Shown here in pieces: positions 41,170 through 50,102 of a stretch of 64,000 bases of DNA (the first letter of the stretch is position 1; each line of letters opens with the position of its first letter). The notes beneath the pieces are model-generated. The model searched no databases, was not told the DNA's origin, and saw only the letters and a program-made list of their open reading frames with translations. The stretch is from an uncultured Clostridia bacterium (lineage in GTDB: Bacteria; Bacillota; Clostridia; Christensenellales; Pumilibacteraceae), in NCBI GenBank assembly GCA_944372345.1, contig CALVYT010000038.1:141068-205067 (forward strand), written 5' to 3'. The position numbers were made by a program, and so were the translations under genes.

Positions 41170-41198
41170 AATATAGCAAAACCAAAGAAAAAATGCAA
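41170..41198 (-). promoter_or_regulatory. Promoter of the tRNA-Cys/tRNA-Leu transcript
   Basis: Read on the minus strand: TTGCAT (41198-41193), 17-base spacer, TATATT (41175-41170), about 40 bases before the tRNA-Cys 5' end. Confidence 0.8.
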
Positions 41199-41310
41199 GT
41201 GTTTGCGCGTGTTATTTTTATATATTTTATGCCGCGGTCGTTTATTTTGCCATTTTTCGCGCTTCGGCGGGTGTGTAAAAACCGAAAGGGCGCATAAAAT
41301 ATTAAGGAAT

Positions 41311-42042
41311 ATGTATGAAATGGTCATCAGCGTCGCCGAGAACAGGCTCGGCTGGCTGGAAAAGATCGACGGCGGCGTGCGTTCCGCAAAGAACATAGCG
41401 GCTGCGGGCGCGTGCGCCGTCGCGAAGGGTACTGCGTATTTGTGCATAGGCGCGGACGACCGTTCGTCCAAAGTACTGCGAAGGCTTGTGCGCCGCGAGA
41501 TAGGCGAGATCTTTCTGTGCGACGTCAAAAGCGGATATATCGAAAAGCGGCTGTGCGGGATAAAGCTCGGCGACTGCGCGAAGCGGCTGCTCGTTCACGC
41601 GCTGACGGGTTTCGACCGCGAAGAGGAAGAGGATATGCTGCGCGACCGTCTGACCGTGGGGCGGCGGTTCGACATAGACGGCTTTTGCCGTTTCCGCATG
41701 CGGGAGTTTTATCTGAGGTGGGATGAAATGTGTTCGCTCGCCCGCCGTCACGGGGATTTCCTCGCCGACGAGGATACGTTCCGCGATCTCATACGCTTTC
41801 TCGTGGATGCGGGCAAGCGCAAGGGGACGCGTGCGGAGGTTTACAGACTGGGCGGCAAGTTCAGACTCGTGGAGAAGAACGGCGGCACGGAAACGGAAAC
41901 GACTTACGACGGGCTGGACGATCTCGTGTGCCGTCTTATCGATTTCGCTCCGTATGAAACGCTGCTGCTCGGGTTCAAGTACGACGCGGATTATAAAAAA
42001 CTCAGCGACATATTCGACGCGAAATGCGATTTTTTGCGTTAG
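41311..42042 (+). CDS. YtxC-like putative sporulation protein
   Basis: 243 residues. The C-terminal half fits the YtxC family: FDIDGFCRFRMREFYLRWDE, then DEDTFRDLIRFLVDAGKRK and LLLGFKYDADYKKLSDIF. The N-terminal half is a mixed alpha/beta region. YtxC is a sporulation-associated protein of unknown function. Starts at 41311 and 41320 (both ATG) are possible; an AAGGA sequence lies upstream at short spacing to the first. It is a singleton between the tRNAs and yajC. Confidence 0.72.
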   Translation: MYEMVISVAENRLGWLEKIDGGVRSAKNIAAAGACAVAKGTAYLCIGADDRSSKVLRRLVRREIGEIFLCDVKSGYIEKRLCGIKLGDCAKRLLVHALTGFDREEEEDMLRDRLTVGRRFDIDGFCRFRMREFYLRWDEMCSLARRHGDFLADEDTFRDLIRFLVDAGKRKGTRAEVYRLGGKFRLVEKNGGTETETTYDGLDDLVCRLIDFAPYETLLLGFKYDADYKKLSDIFDAKCDFLR

Positions 42043-42057
42043 TCGACGGAAAAACAC

Positions 42058-42087
42058 TTGCCAACGAATAAGGTTATGATATATAAT
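42058..42087 (+). promoter_or_regulatory. Promoter of yajC
   Basis: TTGCCA (42058-42063), 18-base spacer, perfect TATAAT (42082-42087). A GGAGAGA Shine-Dalgarno follows before the ATG at 42119. Confidence 0.8.
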
Positions 42088-42118
42088 TAACGTAATTTCA
42101 AACGGAGAGAACATAAAT

Positions 42119-42613
42119 ATGCTGAACGATCTTGCGGCAGTACTTGCGTCGTCGGAGAACGACGGCAGCGGAGTGACCGGATCCGATATAGCGCTCTATA
42201 TCATCATAGGCATTATCGGGCTGGCGGTCATAGCAATGATAATATTCACGAATGTTTCGAGAAAGAAGCAGGCTAAGCGCAACGAAGCCATGCTCAACTC
42301 TCTCGTGCCCGGAGATGTTATCGAAACGGGCGGCGGTATCATAGGCTCGATAGTTTCGGTGCGCGAAGCGTCTTACGGCAGAGAGTTCGTCATCGAAACG
42401 GGCGAAGAGGGCAGAAAGACTACGCTTACCGTCGACGTGCAGGCGCTTTACCGCGTGATAAAGCAGAAAAATCCGCCTCCCGAGGAGAAGGGATTCTTCG
42501 GCAAGTCCGCCGACGAAACGGCGAAGAAAAAAGCCGACGCGGAAGTCATTTCGGCGGACGTCGGCAAGCCCGACGACGTTGAGTCAGACGGCAAAGGGAA
42601 AAAGAGTTCGTAA
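42119..42613 (+). CDS. yajC: Preprotein translocase accessory subunit YajC
   Basis: 164 residues, longer than the usual 85-110. A membrane helix (IALYIIIGIIGLAVIAMIIFT written in part, residues about 26-45) is followed by RKKQAKRNEAMLNSLVPGDV and ETGGGIIGSIVSV, the YajC signature. The C-terminal 60 residues are a charged, Lys/Asp-rich extension. It partners SecD-SecF, encoded at 44837-47670. Confidence 0.93.
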   Translation: MLNDLAAVLASSENDGSGVTGSDIALYIIIGIIGLAVIAMIIFTNVSRKKQAKRNEAMLNSLVPGDVIETGGGIIGSIVSVREASYGREFVIETGEEGRKTTLTVDVQALYRVIKQKNPPPEEKGFFGKSADETAKKKADAEVISADVGKPDDVESDGKGKKSS

Positions 42614-42676
42614 ACCGAAACATATCCGTCCGCAAACGACAATGTGCGAGCGGAAAAACGATAATATTGCACGAAG

Positions 42677-42717
42677 CCTCCGCATAGGTTAAAGTAAACA
42701 TCGATGCGGAGGTTTTT
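42677..42717 (+). terminator. Terminator-like hairpin containing the next gene's Shine-Dalgarno
   Basis: A perfect 9-bp stem (42677-42685 with 42704-42712), 18-base loop, then TTTTT (42713-42717). The right arm ends GGAGG (42708-42712), eleven bases before the ATG at 42724, the same arrangement as at 17919-17957. Confidence 0.7.
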
Positions 42718-42723
42718 GTAATA

Positions 42724-43125
42724 ATGGAGGAAATAGCGACCGCTGCGGCGGGAGGAAAGAGGGGATATGTTTTCGAGATCGTCAAAGCCGTGATCGTTGC
42801 TTTGGTGATCTCTCTCGTGCTCGTGCTCATCGCCGCTTTTATTATCAAGTTTTTCAATATCCCTTCGGGAGCCGTTCCCGTGATCAATCAGGTGATACGT
42901 TCTCTCGGTATCCTGCTCGGCTGTATGATCGCGCTCCGCCGTCCGGGACACGGCTGGCTGCGCGGGATAATTACGGGAGCGGCGTATTCCGCGCTCGCTT
43001 TCGTACTGTTCTCCCTGCTCGGAGACGGGTTCGTGTGGAACATCACCGTGCTCAACAACGTCGCGATCGGTACGGCGACGGGACTCATAAGCGGTATCAT
43101 AGCCATGCTTATAAGAAGAAACTGA
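42724..43125 (+). CDS. TIGR04086-like small membrane protein
   Basis: 133 residues with four membrane segments (VFEIVKAVIVALVISLVLVL, SLGILLGCMIAL, GIITGAAYSALAFVLFSLL, GTATGLISGIIAMLI). Family assignment comes from topology and from its position between yajC and scfA, the place where TIGR04086 proteins occur in Clostridia. Function unknown. The start at 42724 uses the hairpin-embedded GGAGG. Confidence 0.82.
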   Translation: MEEIATAAAGGKRGYVFEIVKAVIVALVISLVLVLIAAFIIKFFNIPSGAVPVINQVIRSLGILLGCMIALRRPGHGWLRGIITGAAYSALAFVLFSLLGDGFVWNITVLNNVAIGTATGLISGIIAMLIRRN

Positions 43126-43144
43126 AAAACGAAACGATTTTCAC

Positions 43145-43173
43145 TTGCGTTTTTCGCGGCTATCGTGTATAAT
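43145..43173 (+). promoter_or_regulatory. Promoter of scfA-scfB
   Basis: TTGCGT (43145-43150), 17-base spacer, perfect TATAAT (43168-43173), with GGAGG between it and the ATG at 43216. Confidence 0.82.
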
Positions 43174-43215
43174 ACAGAAAAACAAGGTCGCTACGCGACA
43201 TCGGAGGATAATTTT

Positions 43216-43386
43216 ATGAAGCACATCAAGATCATTGCTGCCGACACTATCTGCAAGGATAAGGGCACGGGCTGCGGCGAGTGCCAGACGGGATGCCAGT
43301 CCGCTTGCAAGACGAGCTGCACCGTGGGTAATCAGTCCTGCGAACAGAAGAAGACCAACAGACCCGAAATCAAAGAAGAAAAATAA
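43216..43386 (+). CDS. scfA: Six-cysteine peptide SCIFF (ribosomally made precursor)
   Basis: 56 residues. The conserved core CQTGCQSACKTSC followed by TVGNQSCE identifies SCIFF, the substrate of the radical SAM maturase ScfB, which makes a Cys-to-Thr thioether bond. Cysteines are at 13, 20, 23, 27, 31, 35 and 42, one more than the six of the name; Cys13 in the leader is the extra one. The start at 43216 has GGAGGATAA upstream. scfB follows 5 bases later. The mature peptide's role is unknown, though the pair is nearly universal in Clostridia. Confidence 0.96.
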   Translation: MKHIKIIAADTICKDKGTGCGECQTGCQSACKTSCTVGNQSCEQKKTNRPEIKEEK

Positions 43387-43391
43387 TCGAA

Positions 43392-44732
43392 ATGGTGCAT
43401 TTATTCGAATGTCTCGATCGTCGTTTTGCGCTCGACGTCGAGAGCGGTTCGCTTTTTGAAATTGACGGGCGTACCGCCGAACTCATCAATAAACGCATAT
43501 CTCCTGTTGCGGACGCAAGAGGAGATTTTTCTAACGAGGACGCGGAGATAGAGCGGGAGATAGATTTGCTCGTTTCCCGCGGGGTGCTGTTTTCGCCCGA
43601 ACCCGAACATCCGCAGCCCGTTTACAAAGGGATAGTCAAAGCGCTTTGCCTGAATATCACGCACGGCTGTAACCTGCGCTGCACTTACTGCTTTGCCGGG
43701 GACGGGAAATACCACGGCAAGGACGAGATTATGAGCGCGGAAACGGCGAAGTGCGCCGTCGATTTTCTGATCGGAAAGAGCGGACCGCGCCGCAGGTTGG
43801 AGATAGACTTTTTCGGCGGCGAGCCTCTGCTCGATATGGAAGCAGTCAGGGCGACGGTCGACTACGCCCGCTCCGTGGAAAAACAGGCGGGAAAGGAATT
43901 CCGCTTTACGATAACGACGAACGCGCTTGCGCTGACGGACGAACTGATCGATTATTTCAATCGTGAAATGTATAACGTCGTCATAAGCGTAGACGGCAGG
44001 AGAGAAGTCCACGACCGCGTGCGTAAAGACGCGGCGGGGCGCGGTTCTTACGACCGCGTGCTTGCCAACGCCCGTCGGTTCGCAGAAAGACGCGGGGACA
44101 AGAGTTATTACGTCCGCGGGACGTTCACGGCGGCGAACAAGGATTTCGCGGCGGACGTGCTCGCGCTCAACGACTGCGGTTTCGGACAGATCTCGCTCGA
44201 ACCCGTTGTGCTCCCCGACGACGATCCTCTCGCGCTGCGTATGAGCGACGTTGAGGAACTGTGCAGACAGTACGAGCTGCTTGCGCGCGAATACATAAAG
44301 CGCAGAGCGGAGGGGCGTGAGTTCGGCTTTTTCCATTTCAATATCGATATTTACCACGGTCCGTGCGCATCCAAGCGTCTTGTCGGGTGCAATGCGGGCG
44401 ACGAATATCTCGCGATCGCTCCGAACGGGAACATATATCCCTGCCACCGTTTCGACGGGATGTCCGACTACGTCATAGGAAATGTCTGCGACGGTACGTT
44501 CGACGACAGGCTGCCGCGTATGTTCGCGACGACCAATATGACAAAAAAAGAAGAGTGTGGCGAATGCTGGGCGAAGTATTATTGCAGCGGCGGATGCGCG
44601 GCGAATTCGATATTCTTTGCGGGCGGTATAAAAAAACCGTATAAGGTCGGATGCGAGCTGATGCGCAAGCGCGTCGAATGCGCGCTCGCGATAGCCGCCA
44701 TAGAGAAAGAGCGCGGCGGCGGAGAAATTTAA
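43392..44732 (+). CDS. scfB: Thioether cross-link-forming SCIFF peptide maturase (radical SAM)
   Basis: 446 residues. An N-terminal peptide-recognition (RRE-like) domain (about 1-85) precedes the radical SAM motif HGCNLRCTYCF with the cluster cysteines, then DFFGGEPLLD. The C-terminal SPASM region has cysteines in YHGPCASKRLVGCNAG, YPCHRF, CGECWAKYYCSGGCAAN and a final GCELM, binding auxiliary iron-sulfur clusters. It installs the thioether in ScfA. Confidence 0.96.
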   Translation: MVHLFECLDRRFALDVESGSLFEIDGRTAELINKRISPVADARGDFSNEDAEIEREIDLLVSRGVLFSPEPEHPQPVYKGIVKALCLNITHGCNLRCTYCFAGDGKYHGKDEIMSAETAKCAVDFLIGKSGPRRRLEIDFFGGEPLLDMEAVRATVDYARSVEKQAGKEFRFTITTNALALTDELIDYFNREMYNVVISVDGRREVHDRVRKDAAGRGSYDRVLANARRFAERRGDKSYYVRGTFTAANKDFAADVLALNDCGFGQISLEPVVLPDDDPLALRMSDVEELCRQYELLAREYIKRRAEGREFGFFHFNIDIYHGPCASKRLVGCNAGDEYLAIAPNGNIYPCHRFDGMSDYVIGNVCDGTFDDRLPRMFATTNMTKKEECGECWAKYYCSGGCAANSIFFAGGIKKPYKVGCELMRKRVECALAIAAIEKERGGGEI

Positions 44733-44764
44733 TGAAAAAATTGCCGATTAAGTCATATATTCGT

Positions 44765-44793
44765 TTGACTTGAAAGGGCGTTTTGTATATAAT
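44765..44793 (+). promoter_or_regulatory. Promoter of secD-secF
   Basis: TTGACT (44765-44770), 17-base spacer, perfect TATAAT (44788-44793). Leader of about 37 bases with only a weak AAGG before the secD ATG. Confidence 0.87.
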
Positions 44794-44836
44794 TTTATGG
44801 TACGTTAGTGCGTCATAAAAGGCGAATATACTTATA

Positions 44837-46354
44837 ATGAAAAGAAAATCATCATTGGTCAAGTTCATATTGGTACTTGCGCTGGTTGCGATCGGTATCT
44901 TCGCGTCTTTCGCTTGTATAACCTATAAAAGTCCGGGCGGCAACGTCTGGAACTTTAACGGTTTCCTCCGCGGAATGTCGCTCGATATCGACCTCGGCGG
45001 CGGGATCACCGCCGTGTACGAGGCAAGAGGCGAGAAACCCGACGATTCGGATATGAACGGCGCGGTCTCGCGGCTCCGCAATATGCTTTCCGTGCAGGAG
45101 TATGACGACGCGACCGCAGTAAGAGAAGGTTCGCACCGCATCAGAGTGCGCGTTCCGGGAGTGTACGATCCCGACGAGATATTCACCGCGGTCGACGACC
45201 CCGCGAAACTCGAATTCTATCTGTCCGAGGACAGCGTGTATTCGGAGAACGACAGCCTGATATTTACGGACGACGTCATTACCGACGCGTCCGCAGGATA
45301 TGCCGGTACAAACGGCTATGCCGTCAATCTGACGTTCGACGAAGTGGGAGCCACGACGCTGGAAAACGTGACGAAGAATAATATCGATTCGTTTATGATC
45401 ATCTGCGAAGTGGAGGACGGAGAGGTGTCGAGCACGCTTTCCGTCGCGCAGATAGGTGAAACGCTGACGGGCGGGCAGATGTCCATAACCGGCTCGTTCA
45501 CCGCCGAAACGGCGCAGGAAATGGCGGATCGCATAATGAGCGGCACGTTCGATATATCGCTCGCGCTCGTGAGCTGCGAGGTGGTGTCCGCCGAAAGCGC
45601 GGCGGAGGCGCGTACCGCGGGGCTGATCGCTTGCCTGACGGTGCTTGTACTCGCCGTGATATTTATGTGCGCGTTTTACAGAATGATGGGAATGGTCGCC
45701 GGAATTTCGGCGCTCGTATATTCCGTCCTCACGCTGTTTCTGCTCGCGGTATTCCCGCCGGTGCAGCTTACGGTGTCCGGAATAGCCGGGATAATACTCG
45801 CGTTCGTGCTGACGATGCTCGGCAGCGCGATAACTTTCGGAAAGATCGGAAGCGAATACCGCAACGGAAAATCCGTGCTCGCGGCGTACTTTACGGGAGT
45901 CAAGAAAGCTCTGCCGCCTATAGTCGACATCAACGTCGCCGCTGCGCTGGTTGCAATACTGCTCCTTATATTCGGTACGGGTTCCGTTTCCGCGTTCGGG
46001 CTAGTGTTCCTGATCGGAGCGCTGGTGTCGATGTTCACGTCGCTGCTCGTTACGAGATTTATGCTCAAATGGACGATAGCGATCTGGGGCGCAAACGACC
46101 CGAGAAAGTATGCGCTCAAACGCCGTCCGGGATTCAACGAAGCGGACGAAGAGGAGTATGTACCCGCGCCTAAACGCGAAAAGCGCAAAGACAGAGTAGT
46201 GACCGAAAGCGGCATTGCGGTCGAGATCGATCCCGAAGAAGCCGCGGCGTCCGAAGAAGCGCAGAGCCCTGCGGGCAACGCTCCCGAAGCGGGCAAGAGC
46301 GGCGAAAATTTCGACGACATATTCGGTTCGTTCGACGGAGGTGAAAAGAAATGA
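44837..46354 (+). CDS. secD: Protein translocase subunit SecD
   Basis: 505 residues. One N-terminal membrane helix, then the periplasmic P1 domain beginning GMSLDIDLGGGITAVYEA, and a C-terminal five-helix RND-like bundle starting AEARTAGLIACLTVLVLAVI. SecDF uses the proton or sodium gradient to pull secreted chains outward. The last 75 residues are an acidic, Ala/Glu-rich cytoplasmic tail ending in FDDIFGSFDGG. It overlaps secF by four bases. Confidence 0.95.
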   Translation: MKRKSSLVKFILVLALVAIGIFASFACITYKSPGGNVWNFNGFLRGMSLDIDLGGGITAVYEARGEKPDDSDMNGAVSRLRNMLSVQEYDDATAVREGSHRIRVRVPGVYDPDEIFTAVDDPAKLEFYLSEDSVYSENDSLIFTDDVITDASAGYAGTNGYAVNLTFDEVGATTLENVTKNNIDSFMIICEVEDGEVSSTLSVAQIGETLTGGQMSITGSFTAETAQEMADRIMSGTFDISLALVSCEVVSAESAAEARTAGLIACLTVLVLAVIFMCAFYRMMGMVAGISALVYSVLTLFLLAVFPPVQLTVSGIAGIILAFVLTMLGSAITFGKIGSEYRNGKSVLAAYFTGVKKALPPIVDINVAAALVAILLLIFGTGSVSAFGLVFLIGALVSMFTSLLVTRFMLKWTIAIWGANDPRKYALKRRPGFNEADEEEYVPAPKREKRKDRVVTESGIAVEIDPEEAAASEEAQSPAGNAPEAGKSGENFDDIFGSFDGGEKK

Positions 46355-47670
46355 GTTCGTTTGATATTCATTCCGTCGATATGCGGATAGTGCAGAACAG
46401 AAAGAAATGGTTCGCCATTCCGGCGATAGTGCTCGCTCTCGCGATAATAGCGGGCGTCGTATACGGCGTCGTATTCAACGGAGCGGTGTTCAATGCCGGA
46501 GTGGACTTTACCGGAGGCTACGCGATCACGGTGAGCATAGGCGCTGGTCTCGACAACGAAGAGACGCGCGCCGATTACGAAGAGCGCATAACCGACGTTA
46601 TAGAAAATCCGGGCGAATATTCCGCCGAACTTGCGGATATGAACGTAAAAGGACTGAACGTCCGTTCGTTCTCCGTGCAGAAAGAGGGAGCGGATAAAGA
46701 GCTCAAAGTTCTTTTCACCGCTCCGGGATACAGCGATTCGCAGATGGTCGGAACGGATGACAGCCGCGACGGCATCGTCCATCTCCTCTGCGACGCGATA
46801 CTCGAAGCAGTGCGTTCGTCCGAAGATATATTCGGCATTAACGCCGTTCCCGAAGAACGCGTTACGGCGTCGATAGGCGCGGAACTCATTATCGCGGTTG
46901 TATGCGCCGCTGCGCTGTTCCTTGCGCTTATGTTCGTATATCTTTCCGTCAGATACGATTTCGCGATGGCGGGTTCAATGATACTCGGGGTCGTGATCGA
47001 TCTCGTGATGACGACGGCGCTTATGTGCATATTCCGTATCGAGCTGTCGGCAATGTTCGTGATCGCGCTTATAGCCGTGCTCGTGCTGTCGCTTGCGGGT
47101 AAACTCATAGTATTCTCCGACGCGCGCAGAGCGGTCAAGGAGAAGGGCGCAAGCGTATCTCCGACGGACATAGCGAACTCTTCGGTGCGCGATACGTTCG
47201 TGCGCTCGATCGTGTGCTCGTCCGTTGCGATAGGCGCGGTCGCCGTAATGACGATATTCGGAGCTGCGTTCTCCGTAACGTCGCTCGTACTGCTCGGGCT
47301 TCCCGTGATACTGGGACTCGTATCCGGTTTGATTTCGTCGTTGCTCGTATCGCCGTCTGTGTGGGCGGTCGCTGCGGAGCGCGGCGCGAAGGCGAAAGCC
47401 GCGGCAGCCGCGGCGCAGGCGTCCGCTCCTGCCGCGGAGCAGAATTCGTTCTTCGGCTTTGACGACATTAAACAATCGGGAACCGAAGAGGCGGGCAGCG
47501 ACAGCGAAGCTCCGGTCGGCGAAACTCCGCCCGAGGAAGCCGCTGCCGGCTCCGATGAGAGCGCGCCTGCGGAGTCCGATGACGCCGAGGTCGGCGCGGC
47601 GACGGAAGAGAGCGCGGGAAACGCTCCCGACGAAGCGCCTGCGGGCGATTACGGCAAGTCTGAAAATTGA
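46351..47670 (+). CDS. secF: Protein translocase subunit SecF
   Basis: 439 residues; the core of about 330 is normal. DFTGGYAITVSI opens the periplasmic domain, RVTASIGAEL precedes the helix bundle, and DIANSSVRDTFVRSIVCSS is the conserved cytoplasmic loop. The last ~85 residues are an acidic Ala/Glu/Pro tail that contains NSFFGFDDIK, echoing the SecD tail. Confidence 0.95.
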   Translation: MSSFDIHSVDMRIVQNRKKWFAIPAIVLALAIIAGVVYGVVFNGAVFNAGVDFTGGYAITVSIGAGLDNEETRADYEERITDVIENPGEYSAELADMNVKGLNVRSFSVQKEGADKELKVLFTAPGYSDSQMVGTDDSRDGIVHLLCDAILEAVRSSEDIFGINAVPEERVTASIGAELIIAVVCAAALFLALMFVYLSVRYDFAMAGSMILGVVIDLVMTTALMCIFRIELSAMFVIALIAVLVLSLAGKLIVFSDARRAVKEKGASVSPTDIANSSVRDTFVRSIVCSSVAIGAVAVMTIFGAAFSVTSLVLLGLPVILGLVSGLISSLLVSPSVWAVAAERGAKAKAAAAAAQASAPAAEQNSFFGFDDIKQSGTEEAGSDSEAPVGETPPEEAAAGSDESAPAESDDAEVGAATEESAGNAPDEAPAGDYGKSEN

Positions 47671-47680
47671 TCATCTAACT

Positions 47681-47716
47681 TAAATCAAAAGCCTTCTGAC
47701 GAAGGCTTTTGATTTA
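47681..47716. terminator. Terminator after secF
   Basis: A perfect 16-bp stem (47681-47696 with 47701-47716) with a TGAC loop; the T-run is within the stem base. Functions in both orientations by sequence. Confidence 0.82.
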
Positions 47717-47761
47717 TACGATCCCGATCTGCGCCGAAAGCGGCAATACGGAAAACGTCCG

Positions 47762-50098
47762 ATGAATACAGTCATAAGAAAAAAATCTTCCGCCGTCGCA
47801 GACGCGGAATATATAAAACGGCTGTCCGCCGAACTCGGTCTGCATCCGCGGCTCGTGGAATTGCTCGCTATGCGCGGCGTCAGGGGAGAAGCCGCCGTGC
47901 GCGCGTTTCTCTTTCCGGATGCGGCGCATCTTAACGACCCGTTTGCGATGAAAGGTATGCGCGAAGCGGTCAGCAGGATCAGGCGCGCGCTGGACGGTGG
48001 CGAGAAGATCGTCGTATACGGCGATTACGACGCCGACGGTATCTGCGCGTCCGCGATACTTTCGCTGTGTTTCAGGTCGTTGGGCGCGGACGTCATCGTG
48101 CATATCCCCGACAGGATGAAAGACGGTTACGGGCTCAGCGTGGAGTCCGTGGAAACGATACTCGAAGAACACACTCCCGATCTTATCGTGACGTGTGACT
48201 GCGGTATATCGGGCGTCAGAGAGGCGGAGCATTGCATAGACCTCGGCACGGACATCATAGTGACGGATCATCACGAGCCGGGCGAAGTTTTACCTGACTG
48301 CGTCGTGGTCGATCCCAAACAACCCGGCGACGCCTATCCCGATAAGTATCTGTGCGGGGCGGGAGTCGCGCTCAAACTCGTTCGAGCGTTGACGGGGAAC
48401 GATTTTTATGCGGAATTCCTCGATATAGCGGCGGTGGCGACCGTAGCCGATCTCGTGCCACTTGTCGGAGAGAACAGGCTCATAGTCCAGCTCGGACTGC
48501 GGCGTATCGCGGAAGGCAGATTCAACCTCGGTTTGAAGCATATCATTCGCTATCTCGGGCTCGGCGAGAGCGTGTCGTCGACGGATATCGCATATAAGAT
48601 CGCTCCGCGTATCAATGCGGCGGGGCGTATGGGCGACGCATACAGGGCGTTTGAAATACTGACGTCGTCCGACGAGGAACGTATCGACGAACTGATAAAG
48701 GAAATCGACGCCGACAACGAACGCCGTAAAACGCTGTGCGACGAGGTCTATTCGGAAGCCGAAGAGGATCTCGCGTTCGAGGATATGGTGCACGGCAGAG
48801 CGATAATGCTCAGCAACCCCGAATGGTATAAGGGCGTTACGGGTATCGCAGCCGCCCGTTTCACGGGGGAATATAACAGACCGACGTTCATTATGACCGA
48901 CAGGAACGAGAACGGGATATACAAGGGAACGGCGCGCAGCGTCGGAAGCGTCAATATCTTCGAGGCGCTTTCGTATTGTTCCGATCTGCTCACGGAATTC
49001 GGCGGACATTCGGGCGCTGCGGGATTTTCTATCGCGGAAGAGAATATACCCGCGTTCAAAAAGCGTATGAACGAATATCTGTCCGCTCTGCCGGACGACG
49101 ATTTTCTTCCTCACGCGGAATACGACCTGGAAGTCGGCGCGGACGAGTGCGACGCGTCGCTGCTCGCCGCATTCGCGCGTATGGAGCCGACGGGTAACGG
49201 CAACGAGCGTCCGCTCCTTAAAATAGAAACGGAGTCCGTTCGGCTCGCTCCGTGCAAAAATCCCGTGCATTCTTCCGTCCAGATAGGCAGACTGCAAACG
49301 TATGCGTTCAACTTCTACAATAAAAACCAGTTTCTGATCGGTAACGGCAGGAAGGAGATAGTGCTCGAATTGTCAGACGGGCTCGGCGGAAGCGTATCGG
49401 GATATATCAAGGCGGTCCATGCGGACGCGCTTCCCGTAAACGACGAAACGGCGCAAGCCAATTTTATCGCGCTTGCGGCATACGGCGGCGATAAAACGGC
49501 AAAATTCAGCGTTTACAAGGACGACGAACTCGCGCGGCTCCTGCCCGATTCCGTATACGGTACGCTGTTTGTTTGCGCGGACGGAAGGTCTTACGAAAGA
49601 GTTATGTCGCTCGGCGGCAAATTCGTGACGTGCGACTATATGACAAAGGCGGAAACGAACAATTATTCGGGAGTTGTCGTATCTCCCAATCTCGGAGATA
49701 TGCGGCTCTCCAATTATTCGCGGATAGTGTTTGTCGACAGACCGCCGACAGACGGAGTCGTGTCTTACATAAATTCGGTGAGCGGCGCGGAAGTGTTCGT
49801 ACCGGAGAGCATATCCGATATTTACGGCGGCGTTTGCGCAGACAGGGAAGTATTCGCGGCGGCGTACTCCGCGATCTCGTCGCACAGGCAGTCCGCGTGC
49901 GCGTCGGCGACAGTGTTTTACAAGCGTCTGCTGCCGTTCCTGCGCGGTATGTCGGTAAAGCAGTTTGCGGTATGCTATGCGGTATTCTGCGAACTCGGCT
50001 TTATGCGGTTCGACGGAAAGACGCTTGCTGTCGACGGGAGCGTGCGCAGGCAGCTTACGGAGTCGAATATTTACGCTATGATTTCCGCGGGGAGGTGA
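47762..50098 (+). CDS. recJ: Single-stranded-DNA-specific exonuclease RecJ
   Basis: 778 residues. DHH-family motifs: VVYGDYDADGICASAI, VTCDCGISG, IVTDHHEPGE, and DHHA1 region with GHSGAAGFSI. 5'-3' exonuclease in recombinational and mismatch repair. The C-terminal 200 residues form a long domain as in Firmicute RecJ. It is followed four bases later by relA; the apt gene often found between them is missing. Confidence 0.95.
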   Translation: MNTVIRKKSSAVADAEYIKRLSAELGLHPRLVELLAMRGVRGEAAVRAFLFPDAAHLNDPFAMKGMREAVSRIRRALDGGEKIVVYGDYDADGICASAILSLCFRSLGADVIVHIPDRMKDGYGLSVESVETILEEHTPDLIVTCDCGISGVREAEHCIDLGTDIIVTDHHEPGEVLPDCVVVDPKQPGDAYPDKYLCGAGVALKLVRALTGNDFYAEFLDIAAVATVADLVPLVGENRLIVQLGLRRIAEGRFNLGLKHIIRYLGLGESVSSTDIAYKIAPRINAAGRMGDAYRAFEILTSSDEERIDELIKEIDADNERRKTLCDEVYSEAEEDLAFEDMVHGRAIMLSNPEWYKGVTGIAAARFTGEYNRPTFIMTDRNENGIYKGTARSVGSVNIFEALSYCSDLLTEFGGHSGAAGFSIAEENIPAFKKRMNEYLSALPDDDFLPHAEYDLEVGADECDASLLAAFARMEPTGNGNERPLLKIETESVRLAPCKNPVHSSVQIGRLQTYAFNFYNKNQFLIGNGRKEIVLELSDGLGGSVSGYIKAVHADALPVNDETAQANFIALAAYGGDKTAKFSVYKDDELARLLPDSVYGTLFVCADGRSYERVMSLGGKFVTCDYMTKAETNNYSGVVVSPNLGDMRLSNYSRIVFVDRPPTDGVVSYINSVSGAEVFVPESISDIYGGVCADREVFAAAYSAISSHRQSACASATVFYKRLLPFLRGMSVKQFAVCYAVFCELGFMRFDGKTLAVDGSVRRQLTESNIYAMISAGR

Positions 50099-50102
50099 CG
50101 TT

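Noticed and set aside
42614..42676. Separate promoter for the TIGR04086-like gene (GATAAT near 42660)
   Set aside because: No acceptable -35 element at 16-18 bases; read-through from yajC seems more likely.
44833..44838. TATAAT overlapping the secD start codon
   Set aside because: No matching -35 element, and a much better promoter (TTGACT-N17-TATAAT) lies at 44765-44793, so this is taken as chance.
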